Source of the DNA: DASSUW01 sp963730535
GTDB taxonomy: Bacteria > Actinomycetota > Thermoleophilia > Solirubrobacterales > Solirubrobacteraceae
Length of the DNA: 64,000 nucleotides
Direction of reading: 5' to 3'
Assembly: GCA_963730535.1 (NCBI GenBank)
Contig: CAVSRU010000018.1
Span: forward strand, 124,001 to 188,000
Position 1 is the stretch's first letter; each line of letters starts with the position of its first letter. A program made the position numbers and the translations under genes. The notes under the pieces are model-generated. The model saw only the letters and a list, made by a program, of their open reading frames with translations. It was not told the origin of the DNA and ran no database searches. Below, one piece after another: positions 43,916 to 54,075 of the stretch.

Positions 43916-46900
43916 ATGGCGGTCAACACCACGGTGGAAGTGACCATGCCACAGATGGGTGACTCGGTCTCCGAGGGCACCGTTCTGGAGTGGCATAAAC
44001 AGGAGGGCGACCACGTCGCCGAAGACGAGGTACTCGTCGAGATCTCCACCGACAAGGTCGACGCCGAGGTCCCCTCGCCCGCCGCCGGCACCGTGGCCAA
44101 GATCCACGTCGCCGAGGGCGACACGATCACCGTCGGCGCCGTGCTCGCCGAGATCGCTCCCGGCGACGGCGGCCCCCCGGCGGCTGCTGCGCCCGAGGCG
44201 GCGGAGGAGAGACCGCGGGGGAGACCGCGGAGCCGGCCGGTGAGACGCTCGACATCGTCATGCCGGCGATGGGCGAGTCGGTCTCCGAGGGCACGATCCT
44301 CGAGTGGGCCAAGCAGCCCGGCGAGGCCGTCGAGGAGGACGAGACGGTCGTCGAGATCTCCACCGACAAGGTCGACGCCGAGGTCCCCGCCCCCGCGTCC
44401 GGCACGATGGCGGAGATCCTCGCGCAGGTGGGCGACACGGTGACCGTCGGCCAGGTCATCGCGCGCATGACCACGAGCAACGGCGCCGCCCCCGCCGCCG
44501 CCAAGGCACCCGAGCCGACGAGCGAGCCGGCGCCCGAGGGCACGGCCGAGCCGGCGAGCGCCCCGCCCCCGGTGCCCGACGGCGTCAAGGCCACCCCCGT
44601 GGCGCGGCGGATCGCCGAGGCGCTCGGCGTCGACCTCGCGGACGTCAAGGGCAGCGGTCCCGCCGGCCGGATCTCGAAGGCCGACGTGCTTGCAGCCCAG
44701 CGAAGCGGCGACGAGCGCTTTGCGCGAGGCAGTGGCAACGGTGCAGCACCTGCGGCGGCCGCCGAGGCCACCCCGCTCAAGGGCGCCAGCGCGGTGCTCG
44801 CCCGCTACATGGACGAGTCGCGCGCCATCCCGACCGCCACGTCCTTCCGCACCATCACCGTCACCACCCTCGACGAGCGCCGCAAGCAGCTCAAGGCCGA
44901 GGGCCAGCGGGTCTCGTTCACGCACCTGATCGCCTACGCGGTCGCGCGGGCGGCGACCGAGCAGATGCCGGTCATGGCGCGGGCCTTCCAGGAGATCGAC
45001 GGCAAGCCCCACGTGCTCGACATCGGGCAGGTCAACCTCGGGATCGCCGTCGACGTCGAGCGAAAGGACGGCGGGCGGACGCTGATGGTGCCGGTCATCG
45101 ATGACGCCGGCCGCCTTGCGTTCGGAGACTTCCTCGCCGCCTTCGGCGACCTGATCGAGCGCGCGAGAGAGAACCGCCTGACCGCCGACGACCTCCAGGG
45201 CGCGAACCTCTCACTCACCAACCCGGGCGGGATCGGGACGATCGCCTCGGTGCCACGGCTGATGCAAGGCCAGGGGACGATCGTGGCCACCGGGGCGATC
45301 GGCGTGCCGCCGGGGATGACGAACGTGGCGGGCGCCGAGAAGGTGATGACGATGACGTCGACGTACGACCATCGCATCATCCAGGGCGCCGAGTCGGGTC
45401 AGTTCCTCCAGGTGGTCGAGCAGTACCTCCAGGGCGAGCACGGCTTCTACGAGCAGGTGTTCTCCGACCTCGGTGCGCAGCTCACCGCCCCCACCGTCGT
45501 CCCCACCAAGGCCGCGCCGGCGGCGGCGCCGGCCCCCGCCGAGGGCGCCGTCCCGAGCGAGCAGCTGCTCCAGGCGGTGCAGGCGGCCACCTCGCTGGTC
45601 AAGGCCCACCGCACGCACGGCCACCTCGCGGCCAAGCTCGACCCGCTGGGCTCCGAGCCCGAGGGCGATCCCGCGCTCAACCCCGAGCCGCTGGGGCTGA
45701 CGCAGGAGATCATGGAGCAGATCCCGGCCAGGATCCTGCGCACGTACGTGCCTGGCGCGACGCTGGCCGACGCGCTGCCGCACCTGCGCGACACCTACTG
45801 CGGCACCATCGCGTACGAGATCGAGCACATCGCCTCGCACCGCCAGCGCATGTGGCTGCGCGAGAAGATCGAGTCCGGCGCCTTCCGCGCGCCGCTCTCG
45901 GCCGACGAGAAGCGCAAGCTGCTGCGGCGGCTCACCCAGGTGGACTCGCTCGAGCGCTTCATGCACAAGGCCTACCTGGGCCAGAAGCAGTTCTCGATCG
46001 AGGGCCTGGACATGACGGTCCCGATGCTCGACGAGATGATCCAGCTCGCGGCCACGGCGGGGGCGCGCGAGGTCGTGCTCGGCATGGCCCACCGCGGCCG
46101 GCTGAACGTGCTCGCCCACAACCTCGGGCGCGCGTACGAGACGATCTTCCGCGAGTTCGAGGGCGCCTCGTCGATCGAGGCCGTGACCACGATCCCGCAG
46201 GGCGGCACCGGCGACGTCAAGTACCACCACGGCGCCCAGGGCACCTATCAGCTCGACGGCGACCAATCGGTGATCGTGCGGCTCGAGTCCAACCCGAGCC
46301 ACCTCGAGTACGTGTCGCCGGTCGTCGAGGGCGCCACCCGCGCGGTCCAGACCTCGCGCAAGGGCCCGCACGCGTCGCTCGACACCAACGCGGCGATCCC
46401 GATCATCCTCCACGGCGACGCCGCGCTGCCCGGCCAGGGCGTCGTGTCGGAGACCCTGAACCTGCAGGCGCTCGACGGCTACACCGTCGGCGGCACGCTC
46501 CACATCATCCAGAACAACCAGGTCGGCTTCACGACCGATCCGGACGACTCGCGCTCGACGCGCTGGGCGTCGGACCTCGCGAAGGGCTTCGACGTCCCGA
46601 TCATCCACGTCAACGCCGACGACGTCGAGGCCTGCGTCTCGGCCGTGCGCCTCGCATTCGCGTTCCGCCAGGAGTTCGGCCATGACGTGATGATCGACCT
46701 GATCGGCTACCGCCGGTTCGGCCACAACGAGGCGGACGAGCCGGCCTACACGCAGCCGGAGATGGCGGCCATCATCAAGGGCAAGACGCCGGTCCGCGAC
46801 CTCTTCGCCGCCGAGCTCGTCGAGGCCGGGGTGATGAGCCAGGAGGAGGCCGACGTCCTCCAGGGCGAGATCTGGGAGTCCCTCACGCGGCGCCACAAGG

Positions 46901-48189
46901 CGCTCAAGGAGGAGCTGTCGACCGCCGGGGCCGAGCAGCCGACCGGCGGCTACGAGCTCGACCGCTCGCCCTCGCCCGAGGTGCGCACGGCGGTCGACGC
47001 CGACAAGCTGCTCGCCCTGAACGACGACCTGCTGAAGGTCCCCGAGGGCTTCACGGTCCATCCGAAGCTGATCAAGCAGCTCGAGCGCCGCCGGGAGACG
47101 GTCGGGCCGGACGGCGGCATCGACTGGTCGCAGGCCGAGGCGCTGGCCTTCGCGTCGCTGCTCGACGAAGGCACGCCCGTGCGCCTCACCGGCCAAGACA
47201 CCGAGCGCGGGACCTTCTCCCAGCGCCACCTCGTGTTCCACGACGCCAAGACCGGCCAGCGCATCTCGCCGATCCAGAGCCTGCCGGGTGCCAAGGCGCC
47301 GATGGAGCTGCACAACACGCCGCTGAGCGAGATCGCATGCCTGGGCTTCGAGTACGGGTACTCGATGGAAGCGCCGGAGACGCTCGTGCTATGGGAGGCG
47401 CAGTTCGGCGACTTCGTGAACGCCGCGCAGGTGGTGATCGACCAGTTCATCGTCTCCGCGCTGTCGAAGTGGGGGCAGACGACGCGGCTGACGCTGCTGC
47501 TCCCGCACGGCTACGAGGGGTCGGGGCCGGAGCACTCCTCGGCGCGGCTCGAGCGCTTCCTGATCCTGGCCGCCGAGGGCAACATCCGCGTCGCGAACCT
47601 CACGACGCCGGCCCAGTACTTCCACCTGCTCCGCCGCCAGGCGCGGGTCGCCAAGCAGCGCCCGCTGGTGATCATGAGCCCGAAGTCGCTGCTGCGCCTG
47701 CCGCAGGCGACCTCGCGGATCGAGCACCTGACGGAGTCGCGATTCTTCCCGGTGCTGGCCGAGCCGCGGATCGACGAGGAGAAGGTCCAGCGCCTCGTCC
47801 TCTGCACCGGCAAGATCTACTACGACCTCAAGGGCCACGCGACGCGCGAGAACAACGAGGGCGTCGCGATCTCGCGCGTCGAGCTCCTCTATCCCTTCCC
47901 GCAGCAGCAGATCCTCGACGAGGTGGCGCGCTACCCGAACCTGCGCGAGGTCGTGTGGGTGCAGGAGGAGCCGCGCAACATGGGGGCCCGCGCGCACATG
48001 TCCCCGCGGCTGCTGCACATCCTCCCGTCGCCGCTCGAGTTCGGCTACGTCGGCCGGCCCGAGCGCGCGTCGCCGGGCGAGGGGTACCCGGCGGCCCACA
48101 CGGTCGAGCAGACGCGGATCATCCGCACCGCCCTCGACCTCACGCAGCCGGTCTCGGTCAACCCGGAGAAACTGCCGGGCGAGCGCTGA
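43916..48189 (+). CDS. kgd: 2-oxoglutarate decarboxylase/dehydrogenase E2-E1 fusion (Kgd-type) with two lipoyl domains, one frameshift
   Basis: From ATG 43916 a first lipoyl domain ([20 protein letters not shown], lipoyl Lys47 in [10 protein letters not shown]) runs to about 44205. A 2-base gain or 1-base loss near 44206-44216 moves the frame, and from about 44220 on it continues to 48189: second lipoyl domain ([20 protein letters not shown]), subunit-binding domain ([20 protein letters not shown]), E2 acyltransferase core ([20 protein letters not shown]) and a full E1 domain with [13 protein letters not shown] and the ThDP-binding [16 protein letters not shown]. Mycobacterial Kgd and corynebacterial OdhA share the E2-E1 fusion but lack lipoyl domains. 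HRIIQG (Gln for Asp) is also Kgd-like. Oxidises 2-oxoglutarate in the TCA cycle. Confidence 0.88.
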
Positions 48190-48231
48190 CGTCGTATCTC
48201 GGCGGCGCCACACGTGCGCGACGATGCCGTG

Positions 48232-48501
48232 ATGCCATCCCGCACCGACCTCGTCCTCGCCCGCATCCGCGACACGCCTCCCGGCTTCGTCCGCGCCTAC
48301 GGCGACGTATCCCCCGGCGCGCCGCGGTTCGCGGGGACCGTGCTGGCGGGCATCGACGACCCGACGATCCCGTGGCACCGGATTGTGCGCGCCGACGGCT
48401 CGCTCGCCAAAGGCGCGCGCCAGCGGGCGCTGCTGGAGGCCGAGGGCGTGCCGTTCCGCGGGGATCGCGTGGACATGCGGGTGGCGCGACTGCCCGCGTA
48501 G
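48232..48501 (+). CDS. Alkyltransferase-like protein (ATL)
   Basis: 89 residues from ATG 48232 (MPSRTDLVLARIRDTPPGFV). It is the DNA-binding module of O6-alkylguanine transferases, with Tyr in VRAYGDVSPGAPRFAG and the active-site PCHR changed to PWHR (TIPWHRIVRADGSLAKGAR). ATL proteins cannot accept the alkyl group; they bind O6-alkylguanine and hand it to nucleotide excision repair. The Trp at the Cys position is one of the known ATL variants. The gene is 42 bases after kgd. Confidence 0.85.
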   Translation: MPSRTDLVLARIRDTPPGFVRAYGDVSPGAPRFAGTVLAGIDDPTIPWHRIVRADGSLAKGARQRALLEAEGVPFRGDRVDMRVARLPA

Positions 48502-48526
48502 TGAGGGACCACTAGCCTGTGGCCGC

Positions 48527-48952
48527 ATGTGGTTCCAGCGGGAGATCACGCTGCGCCCGCGCCCGCGCGGCTTCCACCTCGTGACCGGCGAGATCGAGAG
48601 CGCCGTGCCCGAGCTGCGGGAGATCGCCGTCGGCCTCGCGCACCTCTTCATCCGCCACACGTCCGCCTCGCTCACGCTCAACGAGAACGCGTCGCCCGAC
48701 GTGCGGCGCGACTTCGAGAGCTGGTTCGACGCCGCCGTGCCCGAGGACGCGCCGTACTGGACGCACACGGTCGAGGGCCCCGACGACATGCCGGCCCACA
48801 TCAAGGCGTCGCTGCTCGGCCCGGCGCTCTCGCTCCCCGTCACCGACGGCCGCCTCGCGCTCGGCACCTGGCAGGGCGTCTACCTCTGCGAGCACCGCGA
48901 CCGCGGCGGCCCACGTTCGCTGCTCGTCACGCTCCTCGGCGAGACCGGCTAG
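48527..48952 (+). CDS. yjbQ: YjbQ-family protein (secondary thiamine-phosphate synthase-like)
   Basis: 141 residues from ATG 48527. The UPF0047/YjbQ hallmarks are present: FHLVTGEIESAVPELREIAV, LFIRHTSASLTLNENASPDV (conserved His and Asn), HIKASLLGPALSLPVTDGRL and LGTWQGVYLCEHRDRGGPRS. Homologues have weak thiamine phosphate synthase activity in complementation tests; the physiological role remains unclear. It follows the ATL gene by 25 bases and ends 4 bases into the convergent nucS gene. Confidence 0.9.
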   Translation: MWFQREITLRPRPRGFHLVTGEIESAVPELREIAVGLAHLFIRHTSASLTLNENASPDVRRDFESWFDAAVPEDAPYWTHTVEGPDDMPAHIKASLLGPALSLPVTDGRLALGTWQGVYLCEHRDRGGPRSLLVTLLGETG

Positions 48953-49617
48953 CCGAACAGCGTGAGTGCGGGTACGCGCTCGCCCCGGAGCTCGGCGAGG
49001 TCGACCTCGACCCACGCGAGCCCGCGGGCCTCGGCCAGCACGCGCGCCTGGGGCTTGACGACCTGGGCCGCGAGCACGCCGCGGCAGTCGGCCATCGCGG
49101 GATCGAGCCGGATCCGCTCGAGGTAGCGGCAGAGCTGCTCGACCGCGTCGATCGTGCCGACGCGCTTGATCTCGACCGCGATCCAGCCGTCCTCGCCGTC
49201 GCGGCACATGAGGTCGACCGGCCCGATGTCGGTCGGCCACTCGCGGCGCACGAGCCGGAAGCCCTCCCCGCACCACCCCGGCGCGTCGGCGAGGAGCACC
49301 TGGAGGTCGGCCTCCACTCCGTCCTTCTCGAGCTGCGCGGCGTCGAAGTCCATCGCGTGCGTGACGTCGGACAGCACCTCGGCGAGCTCGATGTCCAGCC
49401 GATCGTCGCCCTTGAGCTTGCGCACCACGATGCGGCCGTCCTCCTCCTCCACGACCGTCGGCGGCGTCATCCAGTTCAGCGGCTTGTAGCCGCCGGCGTC
49501 CGCGTGCACCAGCACCGACCCGTCGGCCTTCAGCATCACCAGCCGCAGCGCCTCGGGCAGGCGCGCCGACAGGCGGCCGGAGTACTCGACGGAGCAGCGG
49601 GCGACGATCAGGCGCAT
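48949..49617 (-). CDS. nucS: Mismatch-specific endonuclease NucS (EndoMS)
   Basis: 222 residues from ATG 49617 (MRLIVARCSVEYSGRLSARL). The N-terminal domain binds DNA and the C-terminal PD-(D/E)xK nuclease has GPVDLMCRDGEDGWIAVEIK with the catalytic Asp, Glu and Lys, then RLDPAMADCRGVLAAQVVKP. NucS cuts at mismatches and replaces MutS/MutL in Actinobacteria and some Archaea. The C-terminal PALTLFG resembles the beta-clamp-interacting end seen in this family. The 81-base gap to the divergent ABC transporter contains the two promoters. Confidence 0.93.
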   Translation of the reverse strand: MRLIVARCSVEYSGRLSARLPEALRLVMLKADGSVLVHADAGGYKPLNWMTPPTVVEEEDGRIVVRKLKGDDRLDIELAEVLSDVTHAMDFDAAQLEKDGVEADLQVLLADAPGWCGEGFRLVRREWPTDIGPVDLMCRDGEDGWIAVEIKRVGTIDAVEQLCRYLERIRLDPAMADCRGVLAAQVVKPQARVLAEARGLAWVEVDLAELRGERVPALTLFG

Positions 49618-49698
49618 CGGGCAGATGACGCTAGAGGCCGTACCGGACGGTGCGCCCGGTGGGGCCTGGGGGCTGGGTACCGCAGTAGGGTCCACGGC

Positions 49699-50451
49699 GT
49701 GGGGGCGGAGACCGCAGGGCATCTCGTCGAACTCGAACACGTTCGCAAGAGTTTTGGCGACAACCTCGTGCTCGACGGCATCGACCTCACGATCGACCGC
49801 GGGGAGGTCGTGGTCATCGCCGGGCCGTCGGGCTCAGGCAAGTCGACGATGCTGCGCTGCATCAACGGCCTCGAGGGGATCGACGAGGGGGACGTGCGGT
49901 TCGACGGGGCCTCGCTCGCCAAGGCGGGGCGCAACGTCAACCGCATGCGGGCGGAGATCGGCATGGTCTTCCAGCAGTTCAACCTCTTCCCCCACAGGAC
50001 GGTCATGGACAACCTCACGATGGCGCCCGTCGAGGTGAGGGGGCTGGACAAGCGGGCCGCGCGGGCGAACGCGGACCGGCTGCTCGAGCAGGTCGGCCTC
50101 ACCGAGAAGGCAGGCGCATTCCCGGCCGACCTCTCCGGCGGCCAGCAGCAGCGCGTGGCGATCGCCCGCGCGCTGGCCATGGAGCCGAAGCTGATGCTCT
50201 TCGATGAGCCGACCTCGGCGCTCGACCCGGAGATGATCCGCGAGGTGCTCGACGTCATGCGCGACCTCGCGCGCGACGGGATGACCATGGCCGTCGTCAC
50301 CCACGAGATGGGGTTCGCCCGCGAGGTGGGCGACCGCATCGTGTTCATCGACGACGGACGGATCGTCGAGCAGGCGCCGCCGCAGGAGTTCTTCGCCGCG
50401 GCGAAGAGCGAGCGGGCGCGTGACTTCGTGGACAAGATCATCCATCACTAA
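49699..50451 (+). CDS. Polar amino acid ABC transporter, ATP-binding protein
   Basis: 250 residues from GTG 49699. ATPase motifs are Walker A AGPSGSGKSTMLRC, Q-loop VFQQFNLFPHRTVMDNLTMA, signature ADLSGGQQQRVAIARALAM, Walker B LMLFDEPTSALDPEM and the switch VTHEMGFAREVGDR. This is the GlnQ/GluA branch that powers uptake of polar amino acids. First gene of a four-gene operon with a substrate-binding lipoprotein and two permeases. Confidence 0.94.
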   Translation: MGAETAGHLVELEHVRKSFGDNLVLDGIDLTIDRGEVVVIAGPSGSGKSTMLRCINGLEGIDEGDVRFDGASLAKAGRNVNRMRAEIGMVFQQFNLFPHRTVMDNLTMAPVEVRGLDKRAARANADRLLEQVGLTEKAGAFPADLSGGQQQRVAIARALAMEPKLMLFDEPTSALDPEMIREVLDVMRDLARDGMTMAVVTHEMGFAREVGDRIVFIDDGRIVEQAPPQEFFAAAKSERARDFVDKIIHH

Positions 50452-50462
50452 GGGAGGCGGGT

Positions 50463-51362
50463 ATGAAGAGAACACGCTGGGCACTGCTGCTGATGGTGCT
50501 CGTCGTGGGCCTGTTCGTCGCGGCGTGCGGGGACGACGACGAAGAGCAGCCGGCCACCGGCGGGGAGTCCACGCCGGCCGCCGAGGCCGAGGAGTTCCCG
50601 GCCGACAGCACGCTGGGCAAGATCCAGGAGGCGGGCGAGATCAAGATCGGCGTCAAGTACGACGTGCCGCCGTTCGGGTTCAAGAACCCGCAGAACGACG
50701 AGATCGAGGGCTTCGACGTCGACTTCGGCAAGGCGGTCGCGGAGAAGCTCGGCGTCGAGCCGCGGTTCGTCGAGGCGATCTCCGACAACCGGATCCCGTT
50801 CCTCCAGGACGGGCGCGTCGACCTCGTGCTCTCGACGATGACGATCAACGCCGAGCGCGCCCAGGAGATCGAGTTCTCCGAGCCGTACTACATCGCCCGC
50901 GGCCGGATCCTCGTGCCGAAGGACTCCGACATCACGGGCGTGGACGGCCTGGCGGGCCGCAAGGTCTGCACGGCGCTCGGCTCCACGTACGAGGAGACGC
51001 TGAAGGAGCAGGCGCCGAAGGCCGACCTGCGGCTCGTCGACACCTACTCGGAGTGCCTGGAGCTGGTGCAGAACGGCGCCGTCGACGCGGTCTCGACCGA
51101 CGACGTGATCCTCACCGGCATGATCATCCAGGACGACACGCTCAAGCTCACCGAGGGTGAGCCGCTGACCACCGAGCCCTACGGCGCGGGCATCAAGAAG
51201 GGCGAGACGGAGGTCAAGGAGTTCGTCGACGGCGTGCTCGAGGAGTACAAGTCGGGCGGCGGCTGGGCCGCGTCCTACGAGAAGTGGGTCGGCCAGTACA
51301 CAGGCGAGCAGCAGGAGCCGCCGACGATGACGCTCGAGGAGGCGATCGAAGCGACGTCGTAG
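50463..51362 (+). CDS. Amino acid ABC transporter substrate-binding lipoprotein
   Basis: 299 residues, with RBS AGGGAGGCGGGT before ATG 50463. The signal sequence WALLLMVLVVGLFVAACG contains a lipobox (VAAC). The mature protein is family 3 solute-binding: IKIGVKYDVPPFGFKNPQND, EGFDVDFGKAVAEKLGVEPR, VDLVLSTMTINAERAQEIEF, GRKVCTALGSTYEET and VDAVSTDDVILTGM. Similar proteins bind glutamate, glutamine or other polar amino acids; the ligand is not predictable here. It delivers it to the permeases encoded immediately downstream. Confidence 0.93.
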   Translation: MKRTRWALLLMVLVVGLFVAACGDDDEEQPATGGESTPAAEAEEFPADSTLGKIQEAGEIKIGVKYDVPPFGFKNPQNDEIEGFDVDFGKAVAEKLGVEPRFVEAISDNRIPFLQDGRVDLVLSTMTINAERAQEIEFSEPYYIARGRILVPKDSDITGVDGLAGRKVCTALGSTYEETLKEQAPKADLRLVDTYSECLELVQNGAVDAVSTDDVILTGMIIQDDTLKLTEGEPLTTEPYGAGIKKGETEVKEFVDGVLEEYKSGGGWAASYEKWVGQYTGEQQEPPTMTLEEAIEATS

Positions 51363-51366
51363 CCGT

Positions 51367-52029
51367 ATGGGCGACCTGATCAGCGTCCTCACCGACAACT
51401 CCGACGAGTTCCTGTCGGGGTTCTGGGTGACCGTGCGCCTCGTGGTGTTCTCGTTCGTGATCGCCATGGTGGTGGGGACGCTGGTCGCCGCCCTTCGGAT
51501 CGCTCCCAACAAGGTCCTGCAGCGGCTCGGCGGCGTGTACGTCGAGACGTTCCGCAACACGCCGCTGCTCGTGCTGCTGTTCATCTCCTTCGCCGGCCTC
51601 CGCCGCGCCGGGGTGGACATCAACGCCTGGGTGGCCGGGATCGGCAGCCTCGGCCTGTACACGGCCGCGTACGTCGCCGAGGCGCTGCGCTCGGGCGTCT
51701 TCTCGGTCTCCAAGGGCCAGATCGAGGCCGGGCTCTCGCTGGGCTACACGTACGGGCAGACCATGCGCCGGGTCGTGTTCCCGCAGGCCTTCCGCACGGT
51801 CATCTCGCCTCTGGGCTCGCTGATCATCGCGATGATCAAGAACTCGGCGATCATCGGCGTCTCGCTGCTCGCGCTGCCCGACCTCCTCAAGCAGGCGCGC
51901 ATCGTGCAGTCGCGCACGTTCGAGACGAACGAGACCTTCTTCTGGGCGGCCGTCGGCTACCTGATCCTCACGGTCGCCGCCACGCTGGTCGTCCGCTCGC
52001 TCGAGAAGCGCTACGCGATCCACCGATGA
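51367..52029 (+). CDS. Amino acid ABC transporter permease 1
   Basis: 220 residues from ATG 51367. A HisM/GlnP-type permease: VTVRLVVFSFVIAMVVGTLV, VYVETFRNTPLLVLLFISFA, AAYVAEALRSGVFSVSKGQI and the coupling-helix EAA loop EAGLSLGYTYGQTMRRVVFP. Five membrane segments are expected. It pairs with the next permease to form the membrane channel. Its stop overlaps the next start by 4 bases. Confidence 0.93.
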   Translation: MGDLISVLTDNSDEFLSGFWVTVRLVVFSFVIAMVVGTLVAALRIAPNKVLQRLGGVYVETFRNTPLLVLLFISFAGLRRAGVDINAWVAGIGSLGLYTAAYVAEALRSGVFSVSKGQIEAGLSLGYTYGQTMRRVVFPQAFRTVISPLGSLIIAMIKNSAIIGVSLLALPDLLKQARIVQSRTFETNETFFWAAVGYLILTVAATLVVRSLEKRYAIHR

Positions 52030-52808
52030 ACTACATCTTCGACCCCGACAACTGGGAGTGGCTGGTCACCGGCAACAACCTCCGGTTCATCCTCGAGGGG
52101 CTGCTGATCAACCTTGAGATCGCGGCCATCGCGATGGTGCTCTCGCTCGCCGCCGGTCTCGCGCTCGCCCTCCTGAGGCTGTCGCGGATCGGACCGGTGA
52201 GCTTCGTGGCCGGGGTGTGGGTCGACGTGTGGCGCAACCTGCCGCTGATCTTCATCCTCCTCTACCTCCTGCTCACGATCCCCAGCTCGTGGCAGGAGAC
52301 GTACGCCGACACGATCCCCTCGTGGTTCCCGGAGGGCCTCCAGTCAGGCGCCGTGCTGGCCGCCATCCTCGGGCTCGTCCTCTACAACTCGGCGGTCATC
52401 GCCGAGATCATGCGGGCGGGGATCCTGTCGCTGGACCGCGGCCAGGCCGAGGCGGCCCGCGCGCTCGGCATGAGCTACGGCCAGACGATGCGCCACGTGG
52501 TGCTGCCCCAGGGCCTGCGGCGGATGGTGCCCGCGACCGTCGGTCAGCTGATCACGCTCAACAAGGACACGACGCTCGTCTACATCCTCACGATCCAGGA
52601 GGTCGTGCGGCACGGGCGGATCGTCACCGGCTTCAACTTCTTCGGCGGCGTCCAGGCGCCCGTGCTCCAGGTGTTCCTGTTCATCGGGCTGCTCTTCATC
52701 CTCATCAACCTCGCGCTCTCCCGGCTGTCGCGCCGGCTCGAGGTGCGGGAGGCGCGGCGCACGGCCGGCCCGCGCATCAGGGTCGCGGTCGAGGAGCAGG
52801 CGGCTTAG
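52026..52808 (+). CDS. Amino acid ABC transporter permease 2
   Basis: 260 residues from ATG 52026, overlapping the previous gene (ATGA). Same family: FILEGLLINLEIAAIAMVLS, VWVDVWRNLPLIFILLYLLL, SAVIAEIMRAGILSLDRGQA and EAARALGMSYGQTMRHVVLP. The C-terminal RLSRRLEVREARRTAG is basic and cytoplasmic. Last gene of the transporter operon; its 3' end overlaps the convergent DnaJ/TPR gene by 32 bases. Confidence 0.93.
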   Translation: MNYIFDPDNWEWLVTGNNLRFILEGLLINLEIAAIAMVLSLAAGLALALLRLSRIGPVSFVAGVWVDVWRNLPLIFILLYLLLTIPSSWQETYADTIPSWFPEGLQSGAVLAAILGLVLYNSAVIAEIMRAGILSLDRGQAEAARALGMSYGQTMRHVVLPQGLRRMVPATVGQLITLNKDTTLVYILTIQEVVRHGRIVTGFNFFGGVQAPVLQVFLFIGLLFILINLALSRLSRRLEVREARRTAGPRIRVAVEEQAA

Positions 52809-54051
52809 CCGCCTCGGTGAGCTCCCGCGGTGCGGTGGCGAGCACGCGCTCGCGCAGGTCGCGGACCTCGGGGTCGGGCGCGAGCGCCAGGGCGCGCTCG
52901 CAGGCCTCCAGGCAGTCCGAGACGCGGTCGGTGCGGGCGAGTGCATGCGCGTACCGCGCCCAGGCGGTGGGCGACTCGGGCGCCAGCGCCGTCGCCTGCT
53001 CGCAGGCCGTCACCTCGGCGCCGACGTCGCCCATCAGGTTGGCGACGAGCGCGAGGTCCAGCAGCCCCTGCTCGCTCGGGCCCGCCTCGCGGGCGCGCTC
53101 GAGCGCCTCGCGGGCGCCCTCGCGGTCGAAGGTGCGCAGCCGCAGGCGGCCGAGCCGCTCCCATGCGGACGGGTCGCCCGGGCCGTTGGCGACCTCGCGC
53201 TCGGCCGCGTCGACGGCCTGGGAGAGCGACCCCATGTCCTCGTAGATGCGGGCGGCGTAGCGGAACGGGGCGGGGCGCCGCGGGTCCTCGCGCGCCCAGT
53301 CGCGCACCGCCCGGGCGGCCGCCGAGTAGTCGCCCGCCTGCCAGAACGCGAGCGTCATCAGCCGCAGGACCGCCGTGTTGCGCGGCTCCGCGTCGCGCGC
53401 GTAGACCAGCCGGCGCGCGGCGAGCGCGAAGTCGCCCTCGGCGAGCGCGTGCTTGGCGGCGGTCATGAAGCGCTCGACCCGCTCCGCACCCGGGTCGGGC
53501 TTCGAGAAGTCGACGAACTGGAGCGACCCGGCGGGCACCGTGCGCACGCCGAGGTGGAAGCTCACCCGCGCCCACTGCTGGATGTCGTCGCCCCCGCCGG
53601 TGAAGTAGATGCCGTTCACGGTGCCAACGCCCCACTCGGGATACGAGAGACAGCGCGCGTACCGGTGCACGACCGAGTGGTCGGGGACCTGGGAGGCGAA
53701 CGGATCGTGCTTGGAGCGGTCGGTCTCCTGCTCGCGGCGCCGCTGCTCTTCCTCGTACGCCCGCCGGCCTTCCTCGGCCCGACGGCGGCGCGCCGCGGCG
53801 GCGCTGACCTTGACCGCGTTGCGCGTGACGCGGCCGCCGCGCGAGTCCTCCGCCAGCGACGCGAGCTGGTCAGCGGCCTCGTTGATCGCCTTCAGGTGCC
53901 GCTCGTGCTCGAGCTGACGCCCGGGCGGGGCGACGTCGGGATGCCAGACCTTGGCGAGCTTGCGGCGCGCGAGCTGGATGTCGCGCTTGTCGAAGGGCGG
54001 CTCGATCTCCAGCAGGAGAACAGCCTGCTCGATGTCCAGCACGTTCGCCAT
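52777..54051 (-). CDS. J-domain-like and tetratricopeptide-repeat protein
   Basis: 424 residues from ATG 54051 (MANVLDIEQAVLLLEIEPPF). Residues 1-75 resemble a J-domain (DIQLARRKLAKVWHPDVAPP), with HPD intact in WHPDV, so it could recruit DnaK. A charged coiled-coil (RRRRAEEGRRAYEEEQRRRE) follows. A middle domain (SVVHRYARCLSYPEWGVGTV) is unrecognised, and then TPR repeats run from about 195 to 415 (WQAGDYSAAARAVRDWARED, AWERLGRLRLRTFDREGARE, AWARYAHALARTDRVSDCLE). A cytoplasmic co-chaperone-like scaffold. Its leader carries two MGWKL mini-frames and a hairpin. Confidence 0.8.
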   Translation of the reverse strand: MANVLDIEQAVLLLEIEPPFDKRDIQLARRKLAKVWHPDVAPPGRQLEHERHLKAINEAADQLASLAEDSRGGRVTRNAVKVSAAAARRRRAEEGRRAYEEEQRRREQETDRSKHDPFASQVPDHSVVHRYARCLSYPEWGVGTVNGIYFTGGGDDIQQWARVSFHLGVRTVPAGSLQFVDFSKPDPGAERVERFMTAAKHALAEGDFALAARRLVYARDAEPRNTAVLRLMTLAFWQAGDYSAAARAVRDWAREDPRRPAPFRYAARIYEDMGSLSQAVDAAEREVANGPGDPSAWERLGRLRLRTFDREGAREALERAREAGPSEQGLLDLALVANLMGDVGAEVTACEQATALAPESPTAWARYAHALARTDRVSDCLEACERALALAPDPEVRDLRERVLATAPRELTEAAKPPAPRPRP

Positions 54052-54075
54052 GACCCAGGTACGGTAGCGGCGCAC

